A DNA stretch of 64,000 bases, from NCBI RefSeq assembly GCF_019649055.1, contig NW_026570263.1, forward strand, positions 186,001-250,000, read 5' to 3'. A program made the translations under genes and the position numbers. The notes beneath the pieces were generated by a model. The model was not told the origin of the DNA. It did no database searches and saw only the letters and a list, made by a program, of their open reading frames with translations. Below, in pieces: positions 1-13,641 of the stretch. This stretch comes from Paramacrobiotus metropolitanus (Eukaryota; Tardigrada; Eutardigrada; Parachela; Macrobiotidae). Numbering within the stretch: position 1 is the first letter of the stretch; the number at the start of each line of letters is the position of its first letter.

Positions 1-328
1 GACCTCACGAGGCTGTTTTATGCTGATTCAGTGCACTGTGTTGTGATGTTAATTGTTTTCTGTAAGCTGAATGGGTATCTAATAAAAACAACGCATTCGT
101 TTATTACTTCCAGGATCGGTTTAGCAGAAAACTGTACATAGTAGAAAAAGAGCCGACGGATCACAAGATAAAGGGTCAGATTGTACGCATTGAAACAGAC
201 AACCTCACTGAAAAAATCACAGAAATCTCTCAACTCGCGCACAGCTGCACAACATAATATCAACACATTTCCGCTGAATGACGGGACAGTTGGCGACTTG
301 ACTCAGTTTAACGGATGGCACGTCTCGC
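1..328. other. Flank downstream of the RhoGEF stop codon
   Basis: No gene was recognised here. The stretch follows the RhoGEF stop codon in the gene's own direction, so it probably holds the 3' UTR and the start of the next intergenic region. Open frames of 60-80 codons on both strands have no recognisable similarity and no splice context. Confidence 0.5.
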
Positions 329-3300
329 TCATATCTTGCCGCTGCCGGACTCAATCTTCTTGACCATCATGTTGACCCAGCTGGGCCGCAGACTGATCTC
401 GCTGTCCGTGGGCGGGTGCAGTTGCGGCTCCAGCTGCGAATAACCGCCGCGCGGCTGATGATGGCCGGATGTCTTCCGCGTGGCTTTGGCGATCTCCTCT
501 ACACAACACATACCCAACTTTAATTTGCGTTTACAGCAGTAAATTTTGGGGCTGTTATTCACTATAAACAATTATCACAAATATTATTTTATTGTAATAT
601 AAAAAATAAATCCATAAAATGTCGTTTATCGACAATGTACAAAACAATGTTACTTTTAAATAACTTTTTTAGCGAAAAGTTTTAATTATATAAATTTAAA
701 AATAAATATTTTATTTTTTCTTAATGTGTATTACTTCATTTTTACACCGAAGATCCGGCGAAGTTAGATCCACGGCTTCTTTAAAACAACGTATAAGTCT
801 TGCAATTATTAAAGGCAATGCGGCTGCCGTTTTAGGAACTTTACCGGGAAAGAATAAATTTGTTACTAATAGTGATTTTGGTTGTCTTTTTTCAATTCTT
901 GATTGTGCAGTGCCAGCCGTAGTGATACGAGTCATGACTGTTATGTCGCGCTGTTTACACCAAAATATTATTACCATTTTCTGACCGCTCTATATTAAAA
1001 TGTATTCGGTTGATTTACGAGTATTTACCGATTTGTCTGAGTTCTGGATCGGGCGGCGCACTGCTCTTCCAGTGGGCCTTCTCCTCGAGGGACTTGATCT
1101 TCTCCTGGATGAGTTCGGAGGGCGAGGCGCGCGGGCAGAGCATGGCGGTGCGGTCGGCGATGCGCGGCGTGCTGGGGGCGCTCTTCACTTTGGGCGCGCT
1201 CGGCCGGCGCTTGATGGCCGCCTTCCGCCGGATGCTCGTCTTCGTCGGCTTGTCCAGCGAGGAGTCTGTGCTGCCATAAATGCGTCGCAACTTCGGATGG
1301 GTCAGGTTCTCCAACATGGAAGGCTTACTCCGACCAATACGTTCATCTTCCTGAAAACAAAATAATTTGGACAATTAATTAAAATTAGTAAATAAATCAC
1401 AAATAATCGAATTAAATTAAGAATAAATCGAATTAAACTAGGAATTGAGTGACTTAACTAAAATTAAATTCGACAAGCAATTAATCAAAGGTCAGTTCCA
1501 CACAAAAAATTATTATTCACTAAAATAATTACTTTTATAAAGCTAAATTTATGAAAAACAGTGCGATAAAATTCGAAATAAATTTTCTCAATCATGGATA
1601 AATAAATAAATTATGTTAATTGTATACTGACCTGTTCTTTGTCGCTGTATACAGCAGAATCTCCATCGCCGCACGACAAATTATCCCCCGCCAGCGTCTC
1701 CAGCAGTTCCAAGTCCCGCTCGTAAAACCCGTCGGATTCGTTGGTCTCGCTGCTGCGACACGTCGTCTCGCCCGGCTGCTCCCCGTCGGCGGGCGACAGC
1801 GTGCCGGACATGCCGGAATCCATGCAGTCCGCGTCGAGGATCTCGGCGCCCACTCCGCTACCGAAGTACGAGCTGACCGGCTTGTTATCCTCGCTGTTGA
1901 AGCTCTTGATGATGGGCTTGATGAGGACGTCTTTGGTCTGCTTGTACGCCTTTCCGAAAGCGCTGCGCAGGCCTTTGAAACGCAGGGTGCTCGTGTCGCC
2001 GGCTTCCGGCGTTTCCGGCTCATCGATCGACGGTTTCCGTGATAACTGTCGGCGCGGCGTGGATACCACGGTTTCTGATTCCTAAAAGGTCACCACACCA
2101 TTTGACAAATTTAATTTGATTACATTACGTTTTTAAATTTAAATAAATTTAAATTAACGAAATTAATAAAATAAAATTTTTTTATATATGTGCATAACTT
2201 TTGTTAAAGGAAAGGTCACAAAATGTTGGTTACGTACGGATAAATCTTCCATTTAATTATTAAAACTTAATTTTTAATTTAATTATTGACATTTAAATTA
2301 ACATAATTAAATGAAATTTAATTTATTTAAACTTTTGTTCATAGAAAGGTCACGCTTATACGCCGGTTGCGTACTTGGAGGCTGACACTGGAGCGGCGCC
2401 GGTCGCCGTCGGAGCGGGACAGATCCATGACGTGCGTCTCTTCGTAGAGGAATTCGTCTTCCTTCATGCGCGGCGCATACGCGTCGGTGACGGAAACGTG
2501 GAAGACGGAGGTGGCTTTGCGCTCCTTCTCCTTCTTGGGCGGCTTCCCGACCGGCTTGACAAGTTTCGGTTCCAGCGTCGCATCGAAATCCAGGACCGGT
2601 GCGGTTTTCCGGCGCATATCGCGAACATTTCGGGTATCCTATGCCAGAAATTCCATTAATAATAATTTTCGCCAATGATGAAATACTATGTATAAATCTT
2701 CTGCAAAGTATACTATGTATAAATCTATGTGTAAATCTTCTGAAAATCTTCTGCAAAGGAAAAACACATAATTTTAAAGCTTAATTTGTGCATTTTGGAT
2801 TTCGTAGTCTGAAATTTTTCTGCGTGAAAGTCCGTCATTAAAGCCATTACACTACAACATTGCATGTCTTACCAGTAAGTCTTCGCGTGAGTCCTTTGAA
2901 AAAGAAATATTTGTCTGTATGTTACGTTGTAATATCGATCGTGTTCACTATTCAGTAATTATTAATAAAACGATTTTTATCATATAAATCAAAATAACGA
3001 AATGTAGTACTAAACAAATACGATGTGCAGGTAAACTTCTCTAGAATAGGAAATGCAGTATCTGTTCTTGGGACTTTTAGTGACATGGTTGAGAAGGAAG
3101 ATGTGTAATGGTGTATTTTGCCTTTAAATTAGCTGAACGGCAATGATGCCAAGGATTTTGTTCCTGTTACTTGTGCAATACGCGATGTAACAAGCGAAAG
3201 TACCGTAGCACTAAAGTGCAGTATGTGAGATGTAAAGAGAATGCGTTAACTGTAAGCGGTTAAATATACTGCAGCGTTCTCACCGTTTTGATGACGTATT

Positions 3301-6300
3301 CCCGTGCGGGGCTCTTGGTGCGGCGTTTGGCCAGGTAGTCGGGCGCGGCGTTGGCGGTGGTGAAGAAGTTGCGGAAGCGGCGCGTGGCGGAGTCGGTGTC
3401 GTTGGCCGGCTGGTTGACGGCGCCCAGCTCCATCACCAGCTGGCGCACGTGCTCCGGGATGTTGGCGCCGAAGTGCTTTAACAAGAGCTCCTTCAGCCGA
3501 CTGGTCCAGGCCCGCTTATGCTCCAGGTTCTTGGCCTATTCACCGGAAACAGTCCTTAATTGAAATACAGGCTCGGGCAATGAGTACACCATGGATACGT
3601 ACTTCAAGAGTGATCAACTGCGAATTTGTGGGATTGTCGAAGGGAATGACGCTGAAGAGCAGGGGACTCTCGGGGATCACTTCCGACAGCATCAGATTGG
3701 AATGCTGCAAATCGCAAAGAAATGACAGTCATATTTTTTTAACACCGATTTTTTTTATCAAACTAAACTACATAGTGTGTACGAAACGGCAGCCGATATA
3801 TAGAGTTACACACGGATATAAATCCCACATTTCCAGCCAATAAAAATATAAATAACCACGCCTCTAACCGCAGATTGACATAAAAAAACATAATAATTTT
3901 ACTCTGTTTTAATTTTGGGTAACAAGTTCAGCAATAATAATCTTTTTATGAAATGTTCTGGGCATCTGTAAGAAAAGAGAATAAATAATGTCTAAACTGT
4001 ATCTTAATAAAACGTCCTTAATTTCGGTGAAATCTGTGGTCCTTGAGGGCCGGTTCGGGTCAGTTTAGAACTCGTTTTGCAAAAAAATATGACAGTATGA
4101 CAACTGGACAAAAAGCATGTAAGATTTATTTTATTACAAATATTAATAAATCGCGGTAAAATTTACATGCGGCCGTTAGGTAGGCAAAGTTCTGGAAATT
4201 TTGGGAGACTTTTGCTGTCATTACACTACGAATGTAAGTCAAACATACACCTGTGGTGTATGAGGCCATTTTCCGCTGTTATTTAGTCGATACCGGCACC
4301 GCAAAATGGGTGTTAATTAAAACCGATTAAAAATTAAAACTGTTCATAAAATCAGGCTTTTGTTGTTTAAAATGGAATAATCACGACAGTTCATTAAATA
4401 GTCTATAAGCCGTACATACCGCAATATAGAATTTGAAATGGAAAGTGGAATCCTCGCGCTGCTTGACGATGAGCAGGCCGTTCTCGAAGAGAAACACGTT
4501 GCGGTCACTCTTGGCGCGCTTCCCGATGGAAACGGGGAACATGTCCTCCATCAGCAACTCCCCGAACTGTTGCGTGCTTAACTCCGCCTACAAAACATTT
4601 AACAACGCCCCGTCAACACTAGGATTGCATTCAAAAATTCCGGGATGTTTTTCAAATAACTTGAAATGTACTTAATTTACAACTGAATTATTTTAAATTT
4701 GTGCGACAAATATTTTCTGTTATAAACTACGACATTGTTTTAACTTTTTTGTTAGTAACTTTAATTTAATATTTATAAAATATTTTAAAGCCTATTTCCT
4801 GAATATTTTACTGTTGTAAAAAAAGAAATTAATAATAAATTTCATTTAATCGGCATTTAATTTGATGATTTTCTCTACATGAAAATAATTAAACAGTAAT
4901 TTTAGCCGATTTAAAAAAAATTCCACTGACCGGAAGTTCGACCAACAGCACCTGCAGCTCCTGCAGGCGGACGCGGCGTTCCTTCTGGCGCTGCACCTCA
5001 TTGATATCCTCCGCTAAACGCTTCATCGTCTCCAGCGCCCGCTCCACCGTCGCGTAGCCGTCGTAGTCGGCGTCGCAGCTGTCGAGGAGTTTGTCTAGCA
5101 ACAGGTGGTACTTGAGCACCCGCTGGATGGGTTTTAACAGGTACGGCCCTAGAGGCAGGGCGTGGTGGGCGGCGGCTTGTTGCTGCTTGAACCAGGCCGG
5201 TTGTTGCTGCATTAAGCCGGCTAGGTGGGTGACGCTGGAGGGGTAGTTGCTGCAGTAGGTCGTATAAATCGGGAACTGTTCGCCGGCCCAGCTGAAGGCC
5301 GAGGCGATGTACGCCGGCCCGTACATGTCCGGCGGGATCAGCCGCTCCAGAAAGTGCCTGGTGAAAAAGCATAATTCTTCATTTACATATTTACTATTTA
5401 TTTGTTGTATCGTTTATTATTTTATAATTTTTATTCCCTATTTATTTTCTTCATATAAAAAAACTATTTCTCGATTATCAATATCATTTGTAATTATTTA
5501 ACTTATTTAATAATCGTCACTTGTTGCCTTCTGTTTTCTGGGCATTTTAAAAATCATTTAATTTTTGTGAGCGGGAATGTTTTTCTTTTAATATTTGTAA
5601 AGATCAGAAACTTTTTTTAAATTCTAAGACTTTTCCAGCTCTATCTGGGAAAAACCATTTACAGTTAGTTAAAAGAATCTTATGCGTTCGAGAAAAAAAC
5701 TCTAAAAATCGCTGCATGCGACGACAACTCAAAACAACAAACAAATTGTGCATCCAAAACAACTCAAACACAAATACATTTCATGAAAAACGTTATTACA
5801 ATAATCGCGAACTATCTTGTAAAGCAATTTGGCTAATTCTCATGACGTACTGATGGAATTCCCATATTTCTTCCAGGTTGCCGAAGACGGTGACGACGTC
5901 GATGGATGAGAAGAGCGAGGATTCGTTCATCGGTTGTAGATAACCCTGAAAACCACCAGCACTCGGTTAGGATGATTATTTTGAATCCGGTAAAACATTT
6001 TTGTTCGACAATTTACTAAGCACAGCCAGCTCCAGCGTGTAAAGGCTCTTAATCATCGGCATTAACGGTTTATCAGCTTTTGACCGGAAGTGCGCTGCGT
6101 CGGTTCTAGGGCAGGTGTTTGTACTGGTATTTACTCTCTATCAAGGGCATTAAATGTTGATGACTAAAGTCAATAAATCGTTATAAACCCAGGTAATAAA
6201 ATGTCCAATTTTTTATTTGTTCTAACCATCGTTACTAATAATTTTCTCGTTGCTAAATAATGCTGCCTTTTATAGACAACCACTGTAATACTTACAGGTA

Positions 6301-8208
6301 GCCGTTAACGTCTTTTTCTATTTTCTGTCAATTAAGAAAGCTGTCATAAGCGCCAGCCGCTTCCTTGGACCGTGCAAAGGAGTATAAGTGCACTGTAGTG
6401 TAGCGGCTGCTGCTTCGGCCCGGTGAAAGAAACAGCTGAGAAACTGCATGGAAAATCTTAAGTGCAAAAAAAAAAATCTTTCAACTTTCAACATAACTGT
6501 AGCGAAATATTTTTTAGCAAAATTTTGGAAACATCCCCGGTCCAAGGCTAACGCCTTGTAGTAATTACATTAAAGGGCATCGATCTGCGCGTGTCCGCAG
6601 TATTCGCAGCAGACCGCCGCCAACATGTGCTCTTAATGGGCACACACAACACACCCCCGCCCCCGGCAAAAAGAGCCTTATACCCAATTGAATTGACCGC
6701 ATTTCCCGTTATTCTCAAGGCGATGGTCCATAATTCTTGCGCTGCAGTACTGCTTCGATGTTTTTCGTACATACTAGCATAAACGGTTTTGCCATATATA
6801 TGCAGCTGCCAAATCTACTGTATGTAATCAAAAATTATTATTATTTGTCCTCATGATAGAAACCGTAGTTAGAAAACTCAAAGAAGGGATTACACATTTT
6901 GTCCTCATTTCATAATAACTAAAGCGGCAAACGGGAAAATATCACGTTAAGTTATTAAGAAAAAAAACTAACAAGCAAACAACTAATATCCTTTAAAATA
7001 TCAGACTTTAATAGACAGTACGTCAAGAACGCTCACTAAAGCCATCACTCTTCAATATTTCTGCTTTTAGCACTATGCTTCCGGGTGAGACTTTGAAAAG
7101 TGGTTATGTTACGTTAATGTTATGTTAAATGATAATAATTAGCGAAATAAAAGTACAATCGCAGTAAAATATACAAACTGCACAATGTATATCAAAGAGT
7201 CACATAGAGTCACATATATCAAAGAGTAATGCCGGCATTGAGTCATACCCGGAGCCCATTGGCTTTTTGCGCGAAAACGGAAAACGTCCGGATGGAGCTA
7301 CGCGTTGGAAGTGGTACCGCGGACAGCCCTTAGTATGGGACGTTACTTGCAGAGACACGATGGCGGATTCATACATCGACGCGACCTCAAAGTGTGCTGG
7401 CGCTGCCGCCGAACTGGCTTGCCGGGAGAAGATTGGAAAATATAAGTCGCTTACTGATCGCTGTAATTTTGTCGCTTTTGCATGTGAGACTTTTGGCACT
7501 TGGTGTGAGACCGGCATTGTAACGTTAAAGGAGATCGGTAAGAAGTTGTTTTTAAGGACGGGTGAGAGTCGCTCTACTTGTTTTTTGTTTCAACGTTTAA
7601 GTTTGGAGATTATGCGTGGTAACGCTATGAGTGTTTTGTGCACGGTCCCTTCTCATGTTAATTGGGACAAATTCTTCATTTGATGATATTTGTTGAGCGA
7701 AGCTCGCCTTGTACATATTGAGAAATAAAGTGTAAATCAAAGAATCATATAGAGTCACATAGATATTATGTATATACACAGCAAAATATTATGCATAGTA
7801 TGCATAGTAAACTGACCTGACAAATCTGCTGCAAATCACTGACGTAGTTCTTCTCCGTCTGGATGATCTCCTCCATGATATAGTGCGTCTTGGAGCCGGT
7901 GGAATGCGTGGACAGGCGGTTGCCGGTGCTGCCCTCTAAATGGTCCAGATCGCGGTCGCTGACCAGTGACAGGGACGACTGGTTGGATGAGGAGGAGGAA
8001 GAAGAGTTCCGCCAGGCGGAGTTGCGTTGCAGCTGCAGTCCGGAGTCGGAGGACAGGGTGCTGGTGGACTGGCTGTCGGGGTAGGGCTCCTCCGCCGCCA
8101 CCGGCGAGTCGTCGGCTCCCGGGGAGGAAGAGGAGGGCGGGGCGGGGGTGGCCATGGGGAAGGAGTCCAGGATGTCCAGCATGCAGCTGCTCAGGTCGAT
8201 GCCGGAGC
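329..8208 (-). CDS. RhoGEF with DH and PH domains, PLEKHG-like; 5' end missing
   Basis: This is a guanine-nucleotide exchange factor for Rho-family GTPases. Ten exons join in frame: 8208-7817, 5945-5851, 5357-4931, 4587-4420, 3704-3603, 3535-3284, 2638-2375, 2081-1632, 1350-1029 and 498-329 (stop 331-329). The first visible exon has a Ser-rich stretch and then opens the DH domain (HYIMEEIIQTEKNYVSDL). The DH core continues through FGNLEEIWEFHQHFLERL and LGPYLLKPIQRVLKYHLLL, the conserved late DH helix. The next three exons (MFPVSIGKRAKSDRNVFLFE onward) form the PH domain, ending in KRAWTSRLKELLLKHFG. The C-terminal half is Ser/Thr/Arg-rich and looks disordered. DH-then-PH with a long low-complexity tail fits PLEKHG1-3-type proteins; another Dbl subfamily is possible. 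The first exon listed begins in phase 1 after an acceptor, so at least one upstream exon exists. I could not place it; it may lie in the gene-poor stretch to the right. Confidence 0.88.
724..960 (+). mobile_element. LINE-type retrotransposon C-terminal fragment in a RhoGEF intron
   Basis: A short open frame reads SGEVRSTASLKQRISLAI and then KGNAAAVLGTLPGKNKF. It matches in order the C-terminal residues of the larger fragment at 7249-7683 (RSTCFLFQRLSLEIMRGNA, then VLCTVP). It lies in the last RhoGEF intron, antisense to the host gene. Only the last 40-50 residues of the element protein are recognisable, so the copy is heavily 5'-truncated. The frame after about 860 has no match to the other copy. 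Confidence 0.6.
2839..2929 (+). repeat. Diverged dispersed repeat, copy A
   Basis: It shares ordered short blocks with 7037-7115: TAAAGCCATNAC, a CTTC(C/G)GNGTGAG block followed by CTTTGAAAA, and TATGTTACGTT. Spacing is similar and both copies lie in RhoGEF introns. Origin unknown; weakly supported. Confidence 0.35.
7037..7115 (+). repeat. Diverged dispersed repeat, copy B
   Basis: Partner of the repeat at 2839-2929, sharing the same three blocks in the same order. It ends about 75 bp before the direct repeat that bounds the LINE fragment, so it could belong to older debris of the same family. Confidence 0.35.
7191..7764 (+). mobile_element. 5'-truncated LINE insertion with flanking direct repeats
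   Basis: The frame at 7243-7683 encodes the C-terminal part of a non-LTR retrotransposon protein: GKRPDG, LVWDVTCRDT, a KCAGAAAE block, KIGKYKSL, and RSTCFLFQRLSLEIMRGNA near the end. The order RPDG...VWD.T...AGAAAE...K.KY, ending in QR.S..I.RGNA.SVL, recurs after the reverse transcriptase in LINE-like proteins of many invertebrates. That is from memory of the family. PD and WD in this order could be a nuclease-like core, which is inference. Imperfect 29-bp direct repeats (7191-7219 and 7736-7764, three mismatches) bracket it and look like a target-site duplication. The reverse transcriptase is absent. The copy sits in an intron of the RhoGEF, antisense to it. Confidence 0.7.
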
Positions 8209-10230
8209 CTACAAACATGGACAATGCAGGACGGGAAAAGTGGGAAGTGGTCAGGAGTTTTGCGGTTAAAAAACTGAATAATAAAATCAACAAACAGTGT
8301 GCAACAAGAGCAAATCTAGTGCGCAGGAATTGCCGGCATTAGGTTCGAAGTTTGGAATAGAGAAGTGGCTTATTCGTGCAATATATGCACTATTAAACGA
8401 AGCGTATAATTTTAAATCTTACATTTTGTAATGCGTGTATCGTTAGTCAATAATGACACTGGGAACGGCTATATCGCGATTTGATTTTGCGCGTTTACAG
8501 TACATGTTTGATGTGGCTGATTTACAGCGCTGACTTGTGAGTCACGGAATGTGGCACAGATAATCACTGATTAGCTAATGGTAGCACTTTTCATTTACGA
8601 GATTTCCAAGCCAAATTTAACCGATCGGGTTGCGTTTCGGGGAATACAAATCCCATCCTCAAACTTACATAACAACATCCCCAGGATTTTTCCCTAAAAT
8701 TCTTCCCGTGTAGAAAAATAATTCAGATTAAAATTAAATTTTAAAAATTGAAAACTGCGTTATTATAAAAAAAATTTATATAAAGTAGCAAAACTGAATA
8801 CCTCATAAAAATTTTTTTTTTTTTGCAGACAGGTCTATATCAGTGCCGAATTTTTGCTAGCGAAGTGTTTATTTATAACCCCGCAATTTCCGCAGTACAA
8901 AGCAGACGGAAGCCGGAATATTTATTAATAAATTAACGCCGACCATAAACCTGCATTCATTCCCGTGATTGGCACATTCCTCCCCACGTTGGCGCACACG
9001 TGAACGCTAATACAGGCGAAGAATGTCGTTACGAACGCAGCGGAAACGGCAAACCGGTCGCTGCGCAATGCAGAACAGTCAACAGCATGACTGACACGCG
9101 GGGCCTTCCGGCCAGATTGCCATCGCATGACGTACTGTCGTCCGCGACGGTTTCTTACAAACGTCACGATGGACCTGTCCAGCGATCAGCGATTAAGGGA
9201 TTACATTCAGCGCGGATGTCAAATAGTGTGTCAGTGGTCAGTTCTGACACACGTTTGCACGGCCTCGATTTACGCTTTTCACACTGCGGATCCATCACGT
9301 TGCAATAACACACTTTCACGTAAAACAGTTTGCAATTGTTGTCTTATCAGTCACGGCCCCAAATTGCACAAAAGAAGAACACACAGAAGGCAAGAGAAAA
9401 AATACGCAAATTATGAGAAAGTTCCGGCTTTCATTTATGACACGAAGTGCACCGATTGCCGCGTTACTTGCTGGAATTCGCACTGCTTTCTGCTGCCTCA
9501 CTCTCATCGCATTCTAACAATTTATTTTTTGTAAAAAATACTAACTATACAAGTCTCTAAAATATAGAAAAATTATCACAAATTAATGAGTATAAATAAT
9601 AATAAAAAAGCTGTGTATAAAGATAGTGAATTCAAATGTATTAAACATCAAGTTAAATGCCTGACTTACGTTATGAATAGTAGTCCAGAAACCGTACTCA
9701 ACAAAACTTCTGAACTGAAATAATTATAATGGTAATCCGTTACACTGGATGAATAAATTAAATCCAACAAAAGCTGGCAAACACACACGCGCTGCTGTAT
9801 ATAAATTCGTCAAAAACGGCACAATGCCCGGCAGTGATGCATGAAACAGCTGCCAACTGCAGAACAACTAGTCTCGCTTTCAAGTGCAAACAACGCGCTC
9901 TGCCAGGCTAACTGGCACGATCGACAGCTCCCTCATTTTAAACTTCGCAGCTTAGTCGCTATCAACCGGCCAAAGTCCAATGAAATATGAATGGATGATT
10001 GTTCCTGGCATTTACTGATTCGATAGGGATTATTTGCTCGCTTGACATACACACACTCTGTACTCCAGCAGTGTTCAGCTGATAAGGAAGTCTTGGCGCT
10101 TCCCGTCGCGCACCTGCAGCGCTCAACAGGCGCTGATTAGCCGTCAGCGGATTAAACGCACACAGAGCCAATCAGCTGATGCACGTACGTACGTACATGT
10201 ACATCCGTGTGCGGTGCAGCGGATATACGC
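8209..10230. other. Gene-poor flank beyond the first visible RhoGEF exon
   Basis: No coding exon could be supported here. The stretch mixes AT-rich sequence (8700-8830, 9530-9760) with more balanced sequence (8930-9310). It may contain the missing 5' exon or promoter of the RhoGEF, but no ATG-plus-phase-1-donor combination stood out. Confidence 0.4.
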
Positions 10231-10235
10231 TACAC

Positions 10236-10326
10236 AGACAGGTGCAGTATATCCGGTTAGTACACTTTCTGTACGATGCGCTCATAGACAGCCGCAGTAA
10301 ATCCGGTTGATACGCTTTCTGTACGA
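10236..10326. repeat. Two-unit tandem repeat, 41-bp unit at 50-bp spacing
   Basis: Unit 1 (10236-10276) and unit 2 (10286-10326) both run AGACAG(G/C)..GCAGTA.ATCCGGTT....C, then CTTTCTGTACGA, with only a few differences. A GTAC-rich run (CACGTACGTACGTACATGTA) lies just upstream at 10182-10201. Confidence 0.75.
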
Positions 10327-11401
10327 CACACGCTAACATCATTAACTGTTAAATGTCCGCTGGCGATTTTTTGCACGACATTTTGCACGCTGTGTCGAAT
10401 CCTAAATAAGCATGGCCATTTTATTTCGATTCAGAATTCTCTCGGCTACAACCAGACACTACTGCTTTAAAATTTAGACGAATACCGGTAGCGTTAAAAT
10501 TATGCGAACGCTAAACGGCATTTTTGTATGTACATGCATTTTTCCTTTTTTTCTAGCACAGCAGATGGCTGAGTTTGAATGGAAAGGAATAACTATAATA
10601 AATACGCACTGAGTGGAACATTTTAATGGGTTTTCGGAACAGCCAGAACAATACACTCCTTTGACGCGATGCACTGAACCACACGACGAAGGTCAGCGCG
10701 CGCAAATGACCGGAAGCAGTGTATCTCCCGATAACTTGTCAGGATGCCTCTTAATTAAAACGCGCAGCGTGTCAACGGATGCGCCGTGATTTACGATTAC
10801 TGCATAATTAATAATTTCGCTGCGAAGACGATACGTCATTTCTTAAGTGGGTCAAGCATGTGCCGGCGCGTTTTTTCTATGAGGATCTTGAGAAAATATT
10901 CCAAGAGTCCACTGCATTACCCACTCGAGACCGGCTAAGCGAGAACAGGGGAAATCTCATCCAGTGACACCCTTTCTCCATCACTCTGCCCTCTTCGCAC
11001 AACAAGCCCCGCATTCCCTCTTCATCAACACGGCCATCTGGGCGATATGTGCGGCAAATAAAACACCGGCCTTCACGCTGCGTGGAGGCCAACCGGGGCG
11101 ATGGCTCCCGGCTGGGAAATCCATTTCACTAAACTAACACCGACAGATAACAAGCTCACACACAAATCACATTCCCATTCAGTGTCGAAAATACTCATCT
11201 TGCAAAATATTGACAAAAGCCGGTTTTTGTAGAAAAACAACAAAGTAATGACTGATCTTTTTTTCGAGCTGCCGAAAAAAATCCCATGTGGACGTACGCA
11301 AACTGCTGTGCTGACGTGCTGATATATGAACTGACTGATGCCGAATAAAAGTGATTCTGATCACAAAAAGTCAGTTTCACCGTCCACGAGAATGTGGCCG
11401 A

Positions 11402-11424
11402 CTTTCGTAGTGCAACGGCTTCAG
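11402..11424 (+). repeat. Dispersed 20-bp motif, copy 1
   Basis: Reads CTTTCGTAGTGCAACGGCTT followed by CAG, the consensus orientation. The flanks share nothing obvious with the other copies. Confidence 0.7.
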
Positions 11425-13620
11425 CTTAGGTGTATCCAGCTTAGGTTCAGCTGATGTAGGCCAGAGAAGTGTTGCCGCGTGAGCTAACTACCACAAAAAT
11501 AATTTTGAAAATTTTCTTTTCAATATTTTTTGTCCAGTTGCCGAAGTTTTATTTCGGAACCGTTTCTAAATTAGAAGAACTGACCACATAATCTAAACTA
11601 GAATAAAATGTTTTTCAGACCACCCAGAACAATTTTTTAAAGCGGAAAGTAATTGTAATATCATCACTTACAAGTTATTTTAAGCAGAACTTTTTGCTTT
11701 TTCTACAAAGACTGATTTGTGTTACACACACAAAATTTTTCCATTCTTTTTATTTCACATACTCGATCATTAATTTTTAAAATTTAGATTATGTACCCAA
11801 TACTTTCCAAGCAGCTGTTGACATTCTTTCCAGTTTTAATGACCGGTTTCGAATACTGTCGAAATTTCTCCCTAACGAGCCGGCATTTGTCAAAAGTGAA
11901 AAGTGCAGTTTTTGATTGAACGTACAAATTATAAAAAAATGTCCGGCAGAACAAGAGATGACCGCCGTCGGAGAGAGCAATTGACCTATTTGTCCATGCC
12001 GCTAATGATACGTGTGCATCGCTACCGAAACTTCGAAACATCGCTGTGTTCAAGTTCTTCGGTAGGCGAACGCATTTCGCGATTTTTACTTCATAAAACG
12101 CTAATCACAGGAGTAATCCGCAAATTGCCATCACGTTCGCGGCAGGCAGGCCAATAATCAGGGCAGTTTTGGCGATGTTTCTTTGACGCGGAGGTGATTT
12201 ACGAAACACCTAATCAAAGCGGGCCCTTCAGCCAATTCGAGTCTGCGCCGTAGCTGGCCGTGTAATTACGTTTAACAGCTTTTTCTGATCTGTCTTAATG
12301 GCACTTATTCATGGGAAACTGTGACGAAAAACGCTCGAATTCTGCTTCCCACCACAACAGTGTGTGTGTGTGCGGCTGTGCTTGTTTCTTTAACAATTCT
12401 TTCACTGTTATTACCGTTCTTCAAAATTTCGTAGAGCGACGTAGTGAAGGGGCTCTAAAATGACACAGCATAGTACTGTACTGTACACTGTGCTTATACT
12501 GAAAAAAAGCCTGCTGTTCTTCGTAATACAGTAAATTCACTATAACTTTTTTATTTCAACCATTTAAGTGATTTTTTCCGGCTATTTCCTAAAAGCGCCC
12601 AACGTATTAATTTTATCCACCCAATGCGTAATTTGGCATGTAAATCGCTAAAAATTTTTATTTTTATTCAAGGGAGTTTTAATTTTGTGTGCATACCAGA
12701 AATGTTTTTCTATACTTACGATTACTTCGAAAGCAAAATTTTTTAAACTAAAATGACCAAATCGGTAGAACTTAGCTCAGAAAATTAAAAAAAAAACAAA
12801 AAAAAAGCGTAAAGAAGTTTAAAATCAAATCAAATTAAATTATATAAAAAACATGCAATCTAAATTGTAAATAATTAAATTCAACAATTAATTACACAAA
12901 TCAAGAATCAGATCGAGAAACTGCAGAAAGTCCGCTAATGCGATTGCAGCGCAAGAGTGGCGGTTACACAATCCGCAGAACCGCTGCCAGCGTAGTTGCG
13001 GCCGCACGCGTCGTCAATAGCGCAGCACACACGAATTGCTTTTTGCGTAAATCCATAAAATATTTACAATTCATGCACTCCGGCGTTTTTTCTATAAGAG
13101 CGATGTTTGGCGATTAAGGAGCTTAAGCGCACAATGCCGAAGATGCTGATCGACTGCGAGCGGCAGAGTGCGTCGGTTAGCGCGCTGCGGTTCCCAGCAT
13201 TGGCTGTATTGTGAGAGCCGGCCCCGCTGGCCTCAATTGCCTAATTGCGCATTGTGCCGGCTGCAGAGCCCCATCGCCACGCCACTCCACGCCGTCCATC
13301 TGCCGTGATTGATGGACAACAAATTACCTTCTAAACAATACTTTCCATGATCGCAACAGACTGATACACAACACAACTAAGACAGTCAACAAACAACCAT
13401 TCCACACAATCAGACGCGCTCATTATCAACAATGGCAAAAAACAAGTGTCGCATTACGCGCAGATCGACTGAATTCTCGCAAAAATTATGGAAATGAAAT
13501 TTCGTTTTTTTACGACAAAAACTTTTTTTAAAAAATATACTTTATAATTAGTAATAACAATTTAAAAAAAAATAAGAATGTCCCTTGCCTACCGTTTCGC
13601 CGCGGGTCGGTTTTAATAGA

Positions 13621-13641
13621 TTTCGTAGTGCAACGGCTGCA
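13621..13641 (+). repeat. Dispersed 20-bp motif, copy 2
   Basis: Reads TTTCGTAGTGCAACGGCTGC followed by A; identical to copy 1 over the first 18 bases. Confidence 0.7.

Noticed and set aside
2085-2355. Three AAAGGTCA-type nuclear receptor half-sites in RhoGEF introns
   Set aside because: Seven- to eight-base sites recur throughout the window (34086, 45061, 46086, 50828), so clustering is not convincing.
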